In this document: piece by piece, positions 25,837-34,887 of the stretch
How the letters are laid out: the number at the start of each line of letters is the position of its first letter
Numbering within the stretch: the stretch's first letter is position 1
Source of the DNA: CAZKSN01 sp964555585
GTDB lineage: Bacteria; Bacillota_I; Bacilli_A; RF39; UBA660
Assembly (NCBI GenBank): GCA_964555585.1
Contig: CAZKSN010000001.1
Coordinates: 62,001 to 126,000 of the forward strand
Length of the DNA stretch: 64,000 nucleotides
Reading direction: 5' to 3'
Position numbers and translations under genes: made by a program
Notes under the pieces: generated by a model
Database searches by the model: none
What the model was told of the DNA's origin: nothing
What the model saw: only the letters and a program-made list of their open reading frames with translations

Positions 25837-28350
25837 TTAAATTTTAAACTCTTCAAAGAAATCACTCATAGTAAGATTTTCTGTGACTTTATCCTCCTGT
25901 TTATCCTCCTGAACTTCTTTTTCATTTATACTACTCAACACTTTCAGTTTTGATGATTTAAATACAGCAGTTATATATTTTTTACTAATGTTGCTTCCAA
26001 CACTATTTTTTTCCATAATATTTATATCACTTGCCTTCACATATTTAATATCATCAGTAACAATTCCGAAATTTGTTTTGGAAGTTGAAGAATATGCAAA
26101 TATTATTTTGTATTCCTTTGACTTAGGACTTTTTATAATTAAACTTCCCTTTTTAGCCCTTGAAGTTTTTACAATTTCATCCATTTTAATTCTTTTGGCA
26201 GTATTTTGATCAGTAAATACTGTTAAATGTTCATTGTTTAAACTATAAACAAATCCATTTACTACATAATCTCCTTCAGTTAGTTTAACAGCTTTCACAC
26301 CACTTGTTTTTAAACCAACTACTGGGATTTCTTCTGTATTGAATTTTAAAGCATACCCCTTTTTAGTTATTAATAATGTTTCATCACTATTATTTTTGCT
26401 AACATTTATCAGTTCATCATTTTCCCTTAATTTAAACATGGAAATAGGTTTGGTATATCTGGATACCTGAAAGGAATTCAATGACATTCTTTTTACCATT
26501 CCCAGTTTTGTAAATGCGGTTAAATATGTTTCATCAAATTGATTAACAGCAATTGATCTGATTATTTTTTCTTCATCAGATACTGAAATAATATTACTGA
26601 TGTGAGAACCAATATCTTTATATTTAAATTCTTCTAGTTGATAAACAGGAAGATATAAATAATTTCCTAAATTAGTAAATAAAATTATTGTATTCAGATT
26701 ATTAACTTTATAAATACCTTCAATGTAATCATTTTCTTTTAAACCAGTCTCTTCCTCATTTGAAGCATTATATGATTTAATAGATACTTTCTTGACATAT
26801 CCGGATTTAGAAATTACAACTACATAGTCATCTTTGCTCACCATATCAATTTCATCTATTTTTATTTCACTGATATTTTCCTTGATTTCAGTTAATCTTG
26901 GTGTTGGGAACTCCTTTTTAATTTGTTTCAATTCCGCTTTAATAACATTTTTTAGCACTTCTTCACTACCTAGTATTTCTTTCAATAGATTTATTAATTT
27001 AATTAATCTGTCATACTCCTCTTTTAGTAGTGTTACATCAGTATTTGTCAATTTATAGAGCTGCATCATCACTATTGCTTCTGCCTGAGCTTTAGAAAAT
27101 TCATATGTATCAATTAAATTTTCAATTGCATTTGCCTTATCCTTACTCTTTCTGATTAATTTTACTATTTCATCCAAAATGTCAATGGCTTTTATAAAAC
27201 CTTCAACTATGTGTAAAGATGATTCTGCATGTTTTAAATCAAACTTACTTCTAGAAGTAACAACCTGTTTTTCATGTTCAATAAAAGCGTCAAGAATCTC
27301 CAGCAGACCAAGAATTTTTGGTCTTCTATTAACAATGGCAACCATATTAAAATTATAATTCACCTGTAATTCAGTATTTTTAAGCAAATAATTTATTATT
27401 AGCTCCTGATTGGCATCCTTTTTTAAATCTATAACAATTCTTAAATCATTATTCTTATCTGATTCATCTCTTACTTCTGTTATCCCATCTATTTTTTTAT
27501 CAATTCTTATTTCTTCTATCTTTTTAATAATATTACATTTCAATACATCATAGGGTATTTCTGTTATAACCAACTGATCTTTACCTTTATTCTTGATAAA
27601 TTCATATTTTGATCTAACTATTACTTTTCCCTTACCAGTCTTATATGCATTTATTATTCCATCTTTTCCTTCTAAAACTGCCCCGGTTGGAAAGTCCGGT
27701 CCCTTTATTATTTCCATTATTGTTTCAAGTCTGGAATTGGAAGAATCCAGTCTCTTTATTGTTGCATCAATTATTTCCTCTAAATTATGAGGTGGAATAT
27801 TTGTCGCATATCCAGCACTTATACCTGTTGAACCATTTACCAATAAATTAGGAAAATGAGCAGGCAATACTGTTGGTTCCAAAGAATAATCATCAAAAGT
27901 AGGCGCCATTAATACTGATTCTTTTTCAATATCCTTTAATAATACATTACTTATTTTTGTAAGTCTGGCTTCTGTATAACGCATTGCAGCTGCAGGATCT
28001 CCATCAATGGAGCCGTTGTTTCCCTGCATTTCAACAAGAGTAACCCTTTGTTTCCATTTTTGACTCATTCTCACCATGGCTTCATATACAGAAGTATCTC
28101 CGTGAGGATGGTAGTTTCCTATTACATTTCCAACTGTCTTGGCACTTTTTCTGGTTTCTTTGTCAAAAGTGTTCTTATCTTTAAACATTGAATATAAGAT
28201 TCTTCTTTGAACAGGTTTTAAGCCATCTCTTACATCTGGAAGAGCTCTATCCTGAATTATATATTTAGAATATCTTCCAAATCTTTCACCCATTATCTCT
28301 TCTAATGAATATTCATGTATTTTTTCTACAATAGTTTTTTCTTTACTCAT
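25837..28350 (-). CDS. parC: Topoisomerase IV subunit A
   Basis: 837 residues. The breakage-rejoining domain has the catalytic Tyr125 in 'MRYTEARL' and the quinolone region 'HPHGDTSVYEAMVRMSQ' (81-97). The C-terminal beta-propeller lacks the GyrA box, so this is ParC. Topoisomerase IV unlinks daughter chromosomes. The residue that matches S. aureus ParC Ser80 is Thr86; the acidic Glu90 (Glu84) is kept. It overlaps parE by four bases (ATGA). Confidence 0.95.
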   Translation of the reverse strand: MSKEKTIVEKIHEYSLEEIMGERFGRYSKYIIQDRALPDVRDGLKPVQRRILYSMFKDKNTFDKETRKSAKTVGNVIGNYHPHGDTSVYEAMVRMSQKWKQRVTLVEMQGNNGSIDGDPAAAMRYTEARLTKISNVLLKDIEKESVLMAPTFDDYSLEPTVLPAHFPNLLVNGSTGISAGYATNIPPHNLEEIIDATIKRLDSSNSRLETIMEIIKGPDFPTGAVLEGKDGIINAYKTGKGKVIVRSKYEFIKNKGKDQLVITEIPYDVLKCNIIKKIEEIRIDKKIDGITEVRDESDKNNDLRIVIDLKKDANQELIINYLLKNTELQVNYNFNMVAIVNRRPKILGLLEILDAFIEHEKQVVTSRSKFDLKHAESSLHIVEGFIKAIDILDEIVKLIRKSKDKANAIENLIDTYEFSKAQAEAIVMMQLYKLTNTDVTLLKEEYDRLIKLINLLKEILGSEEVLKNVIKAELKQIKKEFPTPRLTEIKENISEIKIDEIDMVSKDDYVVVISKSGYVKKVSIKSYNASNEEETGLKENDYIEGIYKVNNLNTIILFTNLGNYLYLPVYQLEEFKYKDIGSHISNIISVSDEEKIIRSIAVNQFDETYLTAFTKLGMVKRMSLNSFQVSRYTKPISMFKLRENDELINVSKNNSDETLLITKKGYALKFNTEEIPVVGLKTSGVKAVKLTEGDYVVNGFVYSLNNEHLTVFTDQNTAKRIKMDEIVKTSRAKKGSLIIKSPKSKEYKIIFAYSSTSKTNFGIVTDDIKYVKASDINIMEKNSVGSNISKKYITAVFKSSKLKVLSSINEKEVQEDKQEDKVTENLTMSDFFEEFKI

Positions 28351-30260
28351 TTTTTCACCACTTTAAAACTGTCTTCCATTGAAAACTCCACATTTTCTTC
28401 TATCCATTCTTTTCTTACTTCAACATTATCTCCCATTAATACATTTACTCTTTTTTCCGCAAGTACTGCATCATTTATGGTGACTTTTATAATATTTCTT
28501 GTTTTAGGATCCATTGTTGTCTCCCATAACTGATCTGCATTCATTTCACCCAGTCCTTTATATCTCTGAATAGTGAAATTCCCCTTAAATGAGTTCTTAA
28601 ATTCATTTAATTCTTCATTTGAAGCTATATACTTTTTATCTTTTCCAAATCTTAATAAATATAATGGAGGCATTGCTATATAAAGCATACCATTTTCAAT
28701 TAAAGGTTTCATATATCTATAAAAGAAAGTTAAAAGCAGTACCTGAATATGAGCTCCATCATCATCAGCATCCGTCATTATTACCACTTTGCCATAATTG
28801 GATTCACTTACTGTGCATTCATTTCCTATCCCGGTTCCAACTGCATGCACGATAGTATTTATTTCTTCATTTTTAAATAATTCTGCAATATTTGTTTTTT
28901 CAGAATTTATTACTTTACCTCTCAATGGAAGAATTGCCTGAAAATGTTTATCTCTTCCACTCTTAGCTGTTCCACCTGCACTGTTTCCCTCAACCAAGAA
29001 TAATTCATTTATTTTTGAATCTTTACTTTGAGCTGGAGTAAGTTTTCCTAACAGCACTTTGGCCTTTTCCTTACTTCCTTTTCCCGCTCTGGCATCTGCT
29101 CTTGCTTTTCTAGCAGCTTCTCTGGCCAATTTACTTTTTAATATTTTATCTAATATTTTACTTGCACTTTCCTTATTTTCTTCTAAATAATAATTTAATT
29201 TTTCATACACAAGGCTTTCAACAATACTTCTTGCCAAAGGTGTTCCCAACTTTGCCTTAGTTTGACCTTCAAATTGTAAAAGGTTTTCAGGTATTTTTAA
29301 ACTTAAAACAGTAGTTAAGCCTTCTCTAACATCACTGCCTTCCAAAGAATTATCCTTGCCTTTCAATAAATTATTATTCTTTACATATTCATTGAATACT
29401 TTAGTCAGAGCGGTTTTAAATCCAACTTCATGAGAACCGCCGTCATGAGTTTTTATATTATTTACAAATGAAATAATATTTTCATTGTAACCTTCGGTAT
29501 ATTGAAGTGCTATATCAACAATTATTCCACTTTTCTCACCGTGAAAATTAACTACTTTATGAATTGTTTTTTTATTCTCATTAATATATTCAACAAAAGA
29601 TATTAAACCATTTTCATAATGAAATACTGTATTTCTTCCATCTTCCTCATCTTTCACTTCTATTGTTAACCCATCAACAAGATAAGCGCTTTCCTGCATA
29701 TGTTCACATATTGTGGTAAAACTGAATTTTATATTTTCAAATATTTCTTTATCTGGAATAAATGTAATTATAGTACCTGTTTTTTTAGTTATTCCAATTT
29801 CTTTTAAAGGTGAAGATAATTTTCCTCCAGCTTTAAATATTATTTCATTTATTTTTCCTTCTCTATGAACAATCACCTTAAAATAACTGCTTAAGGCATT
29901 TACTACACTTCCACCAACACCATGAAGGCCTCCGCTTACTTTATATCCAGAAGTCTCAAACTTTCCTCCAGCATGTAAAACAGTATAAATAACCTCAGGA
30001 GTGCTTCTTCCACTTTCATGACGCCCAGTTGGAACTCCTCTTCCTTCATCCTCTATTGTAATACTTCCATCTTTATTTAAAGTGATTTTTATAAGGTTGC
30101 CAAAGCCATTTATTACTTCATCTATACTGTTATCAACTATTTCCCAAACCAAATGATGTAAACCTCTTCTATCAGTACTTCCTATGTACATTCCCGGTCT
30201 TCTTCTAACAGCTTCCAAACCCTCTAATATTTTAATTGATTTTTCATTATATTCTTGCAT
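28347..30260 (-). CDS. parE: Topoisomerase IV subunit B
   Basis: 637 residues: GHKL ATPase ('EIVDNSIDE', 'GRGVPTGRH', 'GGLHGVGGSVVNALS'), transducer and TOPRIM domain ('LFLVEGNSAGG', 'MTDADDDGAHIQ'). The EGNSAGG and DADDDGAHIQ forms favour ParE over GyrB. Partner of ParC, whose gene overlaps its stop. Confidence 0.95.
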   Translation of the reverse strand: MQEYNEKSIKILEGLEAVRRRPGMYIGSTDRRGLHHLVWEIVDNSIDEVINGFGNLIKITLNKDGSITIEDEGRGVPTGRHESGRSTPEVIYTVLHAGGKFETSGYKVSGGLHGVGGSVVNALSSYFKVIVHREGKINEIIFKAGGKLSSPLKEIGITKKTGTIITFIPDKEIFENIKFSFTTICEHMQESAYLVDGLTIEVKDEEDGRNTVFHYENGLISFVEYINENKKTIHKVVNFHGEKSGIIVDIALQYTEGYNENIISFVNNIKTHDGGSHEVGFKTALTKVFNEYVKNNNLLKGKDNSLEGSDVREGLTTVLSLKIPENLLQFEGQTKAKLGTPLARSIVESLVYEKLNYYLEENKESASKILDKILKSKLAREAARKARADARAGKGSKEKAKVLLGKLTPAQSKDSKINELFLVEGNSAGGTAKSGRDKHFQAILPLRGKVINSEKTNIAELFKNEEINTIVHAVGTGIGNECTVSESNYGKVVIMTDADDDGAHIQVLLLTFFYRYMKPLIENGMLYIAMPPLYLLRFGKDKKYIASNEELNEFKNSFKGNFTIQRYKGLGEMNADQLWETTMDPKTRNIIKVTINDAVLAEKRVNVLMGDNVEVRKEWIEENVEFSMEDSFKVVKK

Positions 30261-30302
30261 TAAACATCATCCTCACTATTTAATTATACCAAAAAATAAA
30301 AA

Positions 30303-30316
30303 AGACTGTAAAGTCT
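30303..30316 (-). terminator. Weak terminator after the DUF5684 gene
   Basis: Arms AGACT (30303-30307) and AGTCT (30312-30316) followed on the minus strand by a T-rich run; overlaps the stop codon. Confidence 0.5.
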
Positions 30317-31004
30317 ATAAATCTATTATTTCTACATTATCTTTTTCTTTCTTTTCGTTATCTATCTCTTTTATCGTCTCTTTTTCTATAATATCTTCTT
30401 CTGAAATATTATTTCCATTACCATATATTTCCTTTATTTCATTTTTAGAGGCACTTGACGCTTTATATGGCGTTATATCTTCTTCCACTATTGCATCTGA
30501 TTTAAATATGCTGTCTATATCATTTACTTTTATTTCTTCATTATTCAATTTATTTATTTCTTCTTCACTCATGAGAATTGGAGAACTTTCAATTAATATC
30601 TTGTCTTCGGCCTCCTCCTTCTCTTTATCTAATCTATTTTTATATTTATATTTTCCAAAAGATAGCATTGGAATAAATATAAATGGCAAAAATATTAAAC
30701 CAAAAAGAAACGGTAAAGAAGCTCCAAATATTTTATATAATTTATATTCAATATATATTATCAGCAATATATTTATTACCGGAAATAGGAATAATAAAAA
30801 ATAAAATATTGGTATTTCTGTTATTTGAATTAATACAAATAAATTATAAATCGGTATTATTGCATCACTTGTTCTTTTATTAGCCTTTTTATACAATTTG
30901 GAACCAAACAACATAAAAAGAATTGAAAATGTTAAAGAATAAACAACAAATATCATATAAAAATTTAATACTGATTCAATAGTATTAAAGGATATATCAA
31001 ACAT
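30315..31004 (-). CDS. DUF5684-type membrane protein with acidic tail
   Basis: 229 residues: about four membrane helices (residues ~15-120) followed by a charged Glu/Lys/Asp-rich tail of about 100 residues. 'DAIIPIYNLFVLIQITEIP', 'FPVINILLIIYIEYKLYKIFG' and 'LIFLPFIFIPMLSFG' match DUF5684, a membrane family of unknown function found in Gram-positive bacteria, sometimes beside signal peptidases. No such neighbour is found here. It lies upstream of parE on the same strand. Confidence 0.65.
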   Translation of the reverse strand: MFDISFNTIESVLNFYMIFVVYSLTFSILFMLFGSKLYKKANKRTSDAIIPIYNLFVLIQITEIPIFYFLLFLFPVINILLIIYIEYKLYKIFGASLPFLFGLIFLPFIFIPMLSFGKYKYKNRLDKEKEEAEDKILIESSPILMSEEEINKLNNEEIKVNDIDSIFKSDAIVEEDITPYKASSASKNEIKEIYGNGNNISEEDIIEKETIKEIDNEKKEKDNVEIIDL

Positions 31005-31136
31005 TATTTCAACTCCTCTACCCTTATAAAAATATGATACTATAATTAATTATTAAAATCAATTTATTTTAATAATTTAACGAAAATAGTTGCATAATAC
31101 CAAAAAATATTATAAAATAATGTAGTATTTAAAAAC

Positions 31137-31213
31137 GGGCTTGTAGCTCAGTTGGTTAGAGCGTGCGTCTGATAAGCGCAAGGTCGATGGTTCAAGTCCA
31201 TCCAGGCCCACCA
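31137..31213 (+). tRNA. tRNA-Ile (anticodon GAT)
   Basis: Acceptor GGGCTTG/CAGGCCC, D arm AGCTCAGTTGGTTAGAGC, anticodon loop CTGATAA (GAT), T arm GATGGTTCAAGTCCATC, encoded CCA (31211-31213). A TATAAA about 25 bases upstream may be its -10. Confidence 0.97.
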
Positions 31214-31222
31214 TTTTTTTAT

Positions 31223-31298
31223 GGCCCGTTGGTGAAACGGTTAACACACACGCCTTTCACGCGTGCATTCACGGGTTCAAATCCCGTACGGGTCACCA
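31223..31298 (+). tRNA. tRNA-Glu (anticodon TTC)
   Basis: Acceptor GGCCCGT/ACGGGTC (one G-T pair), anticodon stem-loop with CTTTCAC (TTC), T arm ACGGGTTCAAATCCCGT, encoded CCA (31296-31298). Nine bases after tRNA-Ile, so co-transcribed. Confidence 0.97.
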
Positions 31299-31310
31299 TA
31301 ATTTGAATTT

Positions 31311-31332
31311 AATCACTAATAATTTAGTGATT
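31311..31332 (+). terminator. Terminator of the tRNA pair
   Basis: Arms AATCACTAA (31311-31319) and TTAGTGATT (31324-31332) followed by a T run to 31338. Confidence 0.85.
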
Positions 31333-31389
31333 TTTTTTAAAATTTGAAAAACTTGTGATAATATGCTATGCTTTAAGCAAGGAGAAAAT

Positions 31390-31614
31390 ATGAAAATTAT
31401 ACGTAATGGAAGAGAAAATAATAATGCCACTCAAGAAATAACTTGTCAAGAATGCAATTCAGTTCTAGAAATAACACCACAAGATTTAGGATCAGTAAAT
31501 AGTGATCGTGATGGATCTTATTATAATATTACTTGTCCAGTTTGTCATAGATTATTATACATTAGTGTTAATGCTATAGATCAAGATATGAAAAAGAGTA
31601 GAAGAATTAGATAA
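31390..31614 (+). CDS. Small zinc-ribbon protein
   Basis: 74 residues with two Cys pairs, CQEC (19-22) and CPVC (49-52), which form a probable zinc ribbon. The N-terminus is Asn-rich and the C-terminus basic (KKSRRIR), as in a nucleic-acid-binding or scaffold protein, but no family was recognised. The ATG at 31390 follows AAGGAG; the ATG at 31363 lies in the likely promoter (TTGAAA 31344-31349, TATGCT 31367-31372). Confidence 0.7.
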   Translation: MKIIRNGRENNNATQEITCQECNSVLEITPQDLGSVNSDRDGSYYNITCPVCHRLLYISVNAIDQDMKKSRRIR

Positions 31615-31670
31615 AAATTTTTTTATTATATTTATATAATTTAATTAACTTATCTAACTGATATCAAAAC

Positions 31671-32018
31671 AAAAAAAAGATTAAGCAAGGTTTTTAACAT
31701 ATCGCTTAATCTTTTTTCGCAACAATAATTTATTCCTTTAAACAAATTATAATGAGTTTTTACTAACTTGATTAACCGCATTTATTTCAATTTGCTAATT
31801 CAATGACCATAATGCATATAAATCTAGAATGATCATTAAAAAAGTTTATTGTTTTCAGCTACTAATTGTAAAAGGCAATTAGTCGTAATCACTTACAATT
31901 TAAGAGTTGTCTTTCTCTAACTATTCATAAGAATAGTCGCCTTATTAGTTTGTAAGGCATTTCAACAGTTAGACTATTGAGATATAAACTCTTTATCAGT
32001 TTACTCTTCTATTAAGGC
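31671..32018 (-). ncRNA. Unassigned structured RNA, about 350 nt
   Basis: A minus-strand transcription unit without an open reading frame of any length, bounded by a good promoter (TTGATT-17-TATACT, 32025-32053) and a strong terminator (31674-31716). The RNA folds by eye into nested helices: AAGAGTT/AACTCTT and CTAACT/AGTTAG enclosing GCCTTA/TAAGGC and CTATTC/GAATAG hairpins in the 5' half; a CTAATTG/CAATTAG hairpin; an 8-bp AATGATCA/TGGTCATT hairpin. Several helices have alternatives (for example TAAACT/AGTTTA against AAGAGTT/AACTCTT), so it may switch. By eye it lacks the conserved cores of RNase P RNA, tmRNA, SRP RNA and 6S RNA. Ends are estimates. Confidence 0.6.
31674..31716 (-). terminator. 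Terminator of the unassigned RNA
   Basis: 13-base arms AAAAAGATTAAGC (31674-31686) and GCTTAATCTTTTT (31704-31716), 17-base loop, then T8 on the minus strand. The strongest hairpin in the region. Confidence 0.85.
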
Positions 32019-32024
32019 ACCTTA

Positions 32025-32053
32025 AGTATAACAGAATAAAAATATAAAATCAA
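32025..32053 (-). promoter_or_regulatory. Promoter of the unassigned RNA
   Basis: Minus-strand -35 TTGATT (32048-32053), 17-base spacer, -10 TATACT (32025-32030). Predicted start near 32018. Confidence 0.75.
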
Positions 32054-32098
32054 TACTTTTTTTAAATTTTTTTTCAAAATTTTACATTTTTTTACATT

Positions 32099-32554
32099 TT
32101 AATTATTATATTCAGTTTTTAATTCTTCTTTTGTCTTATATTTTTGCTTAACTTTCATCATAAAATCAGTTATCTGAGTCTCTATTTCTATTAAAGCTTT
32201 TGGAGATATATTTGATAAAGTAATAACCTCTTTTACAGTATCAATAATGATATTTCCCCAAAATAATCCTTTTCTCACTTGAATATCATTATATAGATCC
32301 GGAGTAATGGAATAATAAAAATATCCAAATAATACTCTTTTTTGACCAATAATAATTCTTTTATTTGTAATTGCGACTACACATGTAGTTATTATATCAA
32401 AGGGATTATCATTTTTTTGAGCTGCAAAAGCATATATAACTTCTTCATCAGGATTTATATGCATCTGAACTACCTCGGAATTCTTTTTAAGTCTCCAAGC
32501 AATCGTTGCAGGATATTTTTCTTTAAATTTTTTAACATAATCATAAACAGTCAT
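32099..32554 (-). CDS. PH-like domain protein
   Basis: About 151 residues, soluble: 'YDYVKKFKEKYPATIAWRLK' at the start, then 'PDEEVIYAFAAQKN' and 'VVAITNKRIIIGQKRVLFG', the beta strands of a bacterial PH-like (YokE/bPH) domain. The C-terminal part is a helix. Function unknown. The in-frame ATG at 32572 has no ribosome site but sits about nine bases after a TATAAT, so a leaderless start there (157 residues) is also possible. Confidence 0.65.
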   Translation of the reverse strand: MTVYDYVKKFKEKYPATIAWRLKKNSEVVQMHINPDEEVIYAFAAQKNDNPFDIITTCVVAITNKRIIIGQKRVLFGYFYYSITPDLYNDIQVRKGLFWGNIIIDTVKEVITLSNISPKALIEIETQITDFMMKVKQKYKTKEELKTEYNN

Positions 32555-32717
32555 AAAAAAATCATACTCCATTCAGAGTAATTATATCATATTTTAAAAA
32601 ATTTATATATATTCTGAATTATATTTTTAATTCTCTTTTTATACTTTTTTGTTCTATATTTAATATTTTTTCAATAGAATTTCTTTTTAAAATTATTCTA
32701 TGACTTAAGAATTACAA

Positions 32718-33806
32718 TCAATATTTATTCTGCTGTTTGCTTATATTTAATATAATTCCAATAAACAATAAACTTGTCACTAAACTACTTCCTCCATAAC
32801 TAATGAATGGTAAGGTTACTCCGGTAATTGGAAGTATACCTACAACCACCATTAGATTCAATAAAGTTTGAAATATCAACATAAAAGAAAGTCCAAATGA
32901 TAAATATTTAGCAAACAAGTCAGAAGTTGATAGACTGATTTTTATACATTTATAAAATATGGTTAAAAATAATATTGAAATCAATAATACTCCTAAAAAA
33001 CCAAATTCTTCAGATATTATGGAAAAAATAAAATCTGTCTGAGGTTCAGGTAAATAAAAATGTTTTTGTCTGGAATTTAAAAAACCAAAGCCAAATAAAC
33101 CTCCAGGTCCAATGGCATATAATGATTGAATAATTTGAAATCCACTTCCTAAAGGATCTTTCCATGGGTTAATAAATGAAGTGATTCTCTGTAATCTGTA
33201 TGGTGCAATTATAATTAATCCTATGATGCTTAATAATCCTAGTAAACCTAATTTAAAAAATACCTGAAGCTTTGCACCAGTAATAAAAATTAATCCAATT
33301 AAAGCACAAACAATTACCATTCCGGTTCCAAAATCCGGTTCTAACATAATTAATCCAAAGAAAAGAATAATAATGAATAATATTGGAAAAACAAATAACT
33401 TAACACTTCTTTTATCTTCATTATTTCTAGATAAAAATTTAGCAGTGAATATTACTAAACCAAGTTTAGCTATTTCACTTGGTTGTATTCCTAAATTTCC
33501 AATTCCAAACCAGCTTCTTGAACCATTTCTAATTGAACCTATTCCAGGTATTAGGACAAGCACTAAAAGTAAAAAGCAAACCCCTAAAATGAGATTTGCT
33601 TTATTTTTATATATATTATAGTTTATTTTTGACGCAATATACATTAGGAATATTCCAATTATCAAAAATATACTTTGACTAAAAACATATTTATATGCAT
33701 TTTCATACTTATACTCTGCCCATATATAACTTGAAGAATAAATCATTATTACTCCAAATATACATAAAAGAATAGTACAGATAAATAAAGTCCTATCAAA
33801 TTTCAC
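32718..33806 (-). CDS. spoVE: SEDS glycosyltransferase, SpoVE/FtsW type
   Basis: 362 residues, about ten membrane helices, with 'LGIQPSEIAKLGLVIF', 'EPDFGTGMVIVCA', 'YLPEPQTDFIFSIISEEFG' and 'PITGVTLPFISYGGSS'. The GTG at 33806 is chosen because AAGGGGG precedes it; an ATG at 33884 would overlap mraY by 58 bases and add a soluble extension. Order spoVD-mraY-spoVE mirrors the B. subtilis dcw cluster and suggests a role in spore cortex synthesis, although vegetative division is also possible. Confidence 0.85.
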   Translation of the reverse strand: MKFDRTLFICTILLCIFGVIMIYSSSYIWAEYKYENAYKYVFSQSIFLIIGIFLMYIASKINYNIYKNKANLILGVCFLLLVLVLIPGIGSIRNGSRSWFGIGNLGIQPSEIAKLGLVIFTAKFLSRNNEDKRSVKLFVFPILFIIILFFGLIMLEPDFGTGMVIVCALIGLIFITGAKLQVFFKLGLLGLLSIIGLIIIAPYRLQRITSFINPWKDPLGSGFQIIQSLYAIGPGGLFGFGFLNSRQKHFYLPEPQTDFIFSIISEEFGFLGVLLISILFLTIFYKCIKISLSTSDLFAKYLSFGLSFMLIFQTLLNLMVVVGILPITGVTLPFISYGGSSLVTSLLFIGIILNISKQQNKY

Positions 33807-33826
33807 ATTTAACCCCCTTAGACTTT

Positions 33827-34819
33827 TTAAATCCAAACTGCGTAATAAATAGCGGCCATTCCAAGCATAAATCCTATTATCCAAAATAATTTTACTATAT
33901 CTGTCTCCTGCCAGCCCAGCTTTTCAAAATGATGATGAATAGGCGCCATTAAAAATACTTTCCTTTTAAATTTTCTAATTGCAGTTATCTGTATGATTGC
34001 TGATAATGCCTCAATGACAAATACGCCACCTATAACAGCCAGCAATAATTCATGTCTTGTTAAAATTGCAATTGCTGCAAGTGTTGCTCCAAGAGACAAT
34101 GAACCGACATCTCCCATAAATACTTTTGCCGGATGAGTGTTAAATACTAAAAATCCTAATACTGAACCAACCAATATAAAGCAGAATATCGCCATTTCTT
34201 GATAACCTTCAACCCATGAGGTACCCCAGGTTATAATACCAAAACTTAAGAAAGCTATTGCAGAAAGTCCTCCTGCCAAGCCATCTAAACCATCTGTTAA
34301 ATTTACAGCGTTTGAAGAACCGACTAGTAAGAATAATATAAAGACTCCATAAAACCAACCTAAATTAATTTTAATATTTAATGAAGAAATCCATACAGTA
34401 GGATCTCCTCCTCCTCTCATATGAATATAAAAGAACACTAAAGCGATTATTACCTGAATAATTAGTTTCTGAAGAATTGATAATCCTTTATTATTGCCTT
34501 CTTTTATCTTCTTTAAATCATCCACTAAACCTAAGACTGAATATGATACAAAAACAAATATTACTATCAATAGACTATGTGTAATTTCTAAACTTCCTCT
34601 TAAATATAAAAATATCATTGTTAAAAATGTCGGAACAATAAAGATTAAACCTCCTAAAGTTGGTGTTCCCTGTTTTTCTGAATGTCTGAATTCCAAGAAT
34701 TTACTAATGTTCTGTTTTAGTTTTAATCTTCTTAAAAAAGGTATTAAAAAATAACCTAAAATAACTGAAAGAAAAAATCCAATCATTAACCCTAAAATAC
34801 TTTTAGCTAAAATAAGCAT
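33827..34819 (-). CDS. mraY: MraY, phospho-MurNAc-pentapeptide translocase
   Basis: 330 residues, ten membrane helices. Motifs: 'FLEFRHSEKQGTPTLGGL', 'NAVNLTDGLDGLAGG', 'VFMGDVGSLSLG' and 'PIHHHFEKLGW' with its three His. It makes lipid I from UDP-MurNAc-pentapeptide and undecaprenyl phosphate. It lies 20 bases before spoVE; murE, murD and murG, usual neighbours, are missing here. Confidence 0.97.
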   Translation of the reverse strand: MLILAKSILGLMIGFFLSVILGYFLIPFLRRLKLKQNISKFLEFRHSEKQGTPTLGGLIFIVPTFLTMIFLYLRGSLEITHSLLIVIFVFVSYSVLGLVDDLKKIKEGNNKGLSILQKLIIQVIIALVFFYIHMRGGGDPTVWISSLNIKINLGWFYGVFILFLLVGSSNAVNLTDGLDGLAGGLSAIAFLSFGIITWGTSWVEGYQEMAIFCFILVGSVLGFLVFNTHPAKVFMGDVGSLSLGATLAAIAILTRHELLLAVIGGVFVIEALSAIIQITAIRKFKRKVFLMAPIHHHFEKLGWQETDIVKLFWIIGFMLGMAAIYYAVWI

Positions 34820-34887
34820 ATCATCACTTCCTATATATTATTATACAAAAAAAATTATATTTTACAAAATAAATACCATTATTAGTG

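Noticed and set aside
25403..25953. Plus-strand ORFs opposite ylbD
   Set aside because: Phe/Leu/Ser-rich shadows of AT-rich genes on the other strand, without ribosome sites.
30184..30804. 206-residue plus-strand ORF
   Set aside because: It spans the antisense of parE and the DUF5684 gene, both supported by family matches.
31671..32018. RNase P RNA, tmRNA, SRP RNA or 6S RNA
   Set aside because: Length fits RNase P or tmRNA, but there is no GAGGAAAGTCC or ACAGAA..GGCTTA core, no tRNA-like ends with GGATTCGAC, and no SRP GGAA apical loop. GAGAAAGAC near the middle is only a partial resemblance to the RNase P core.
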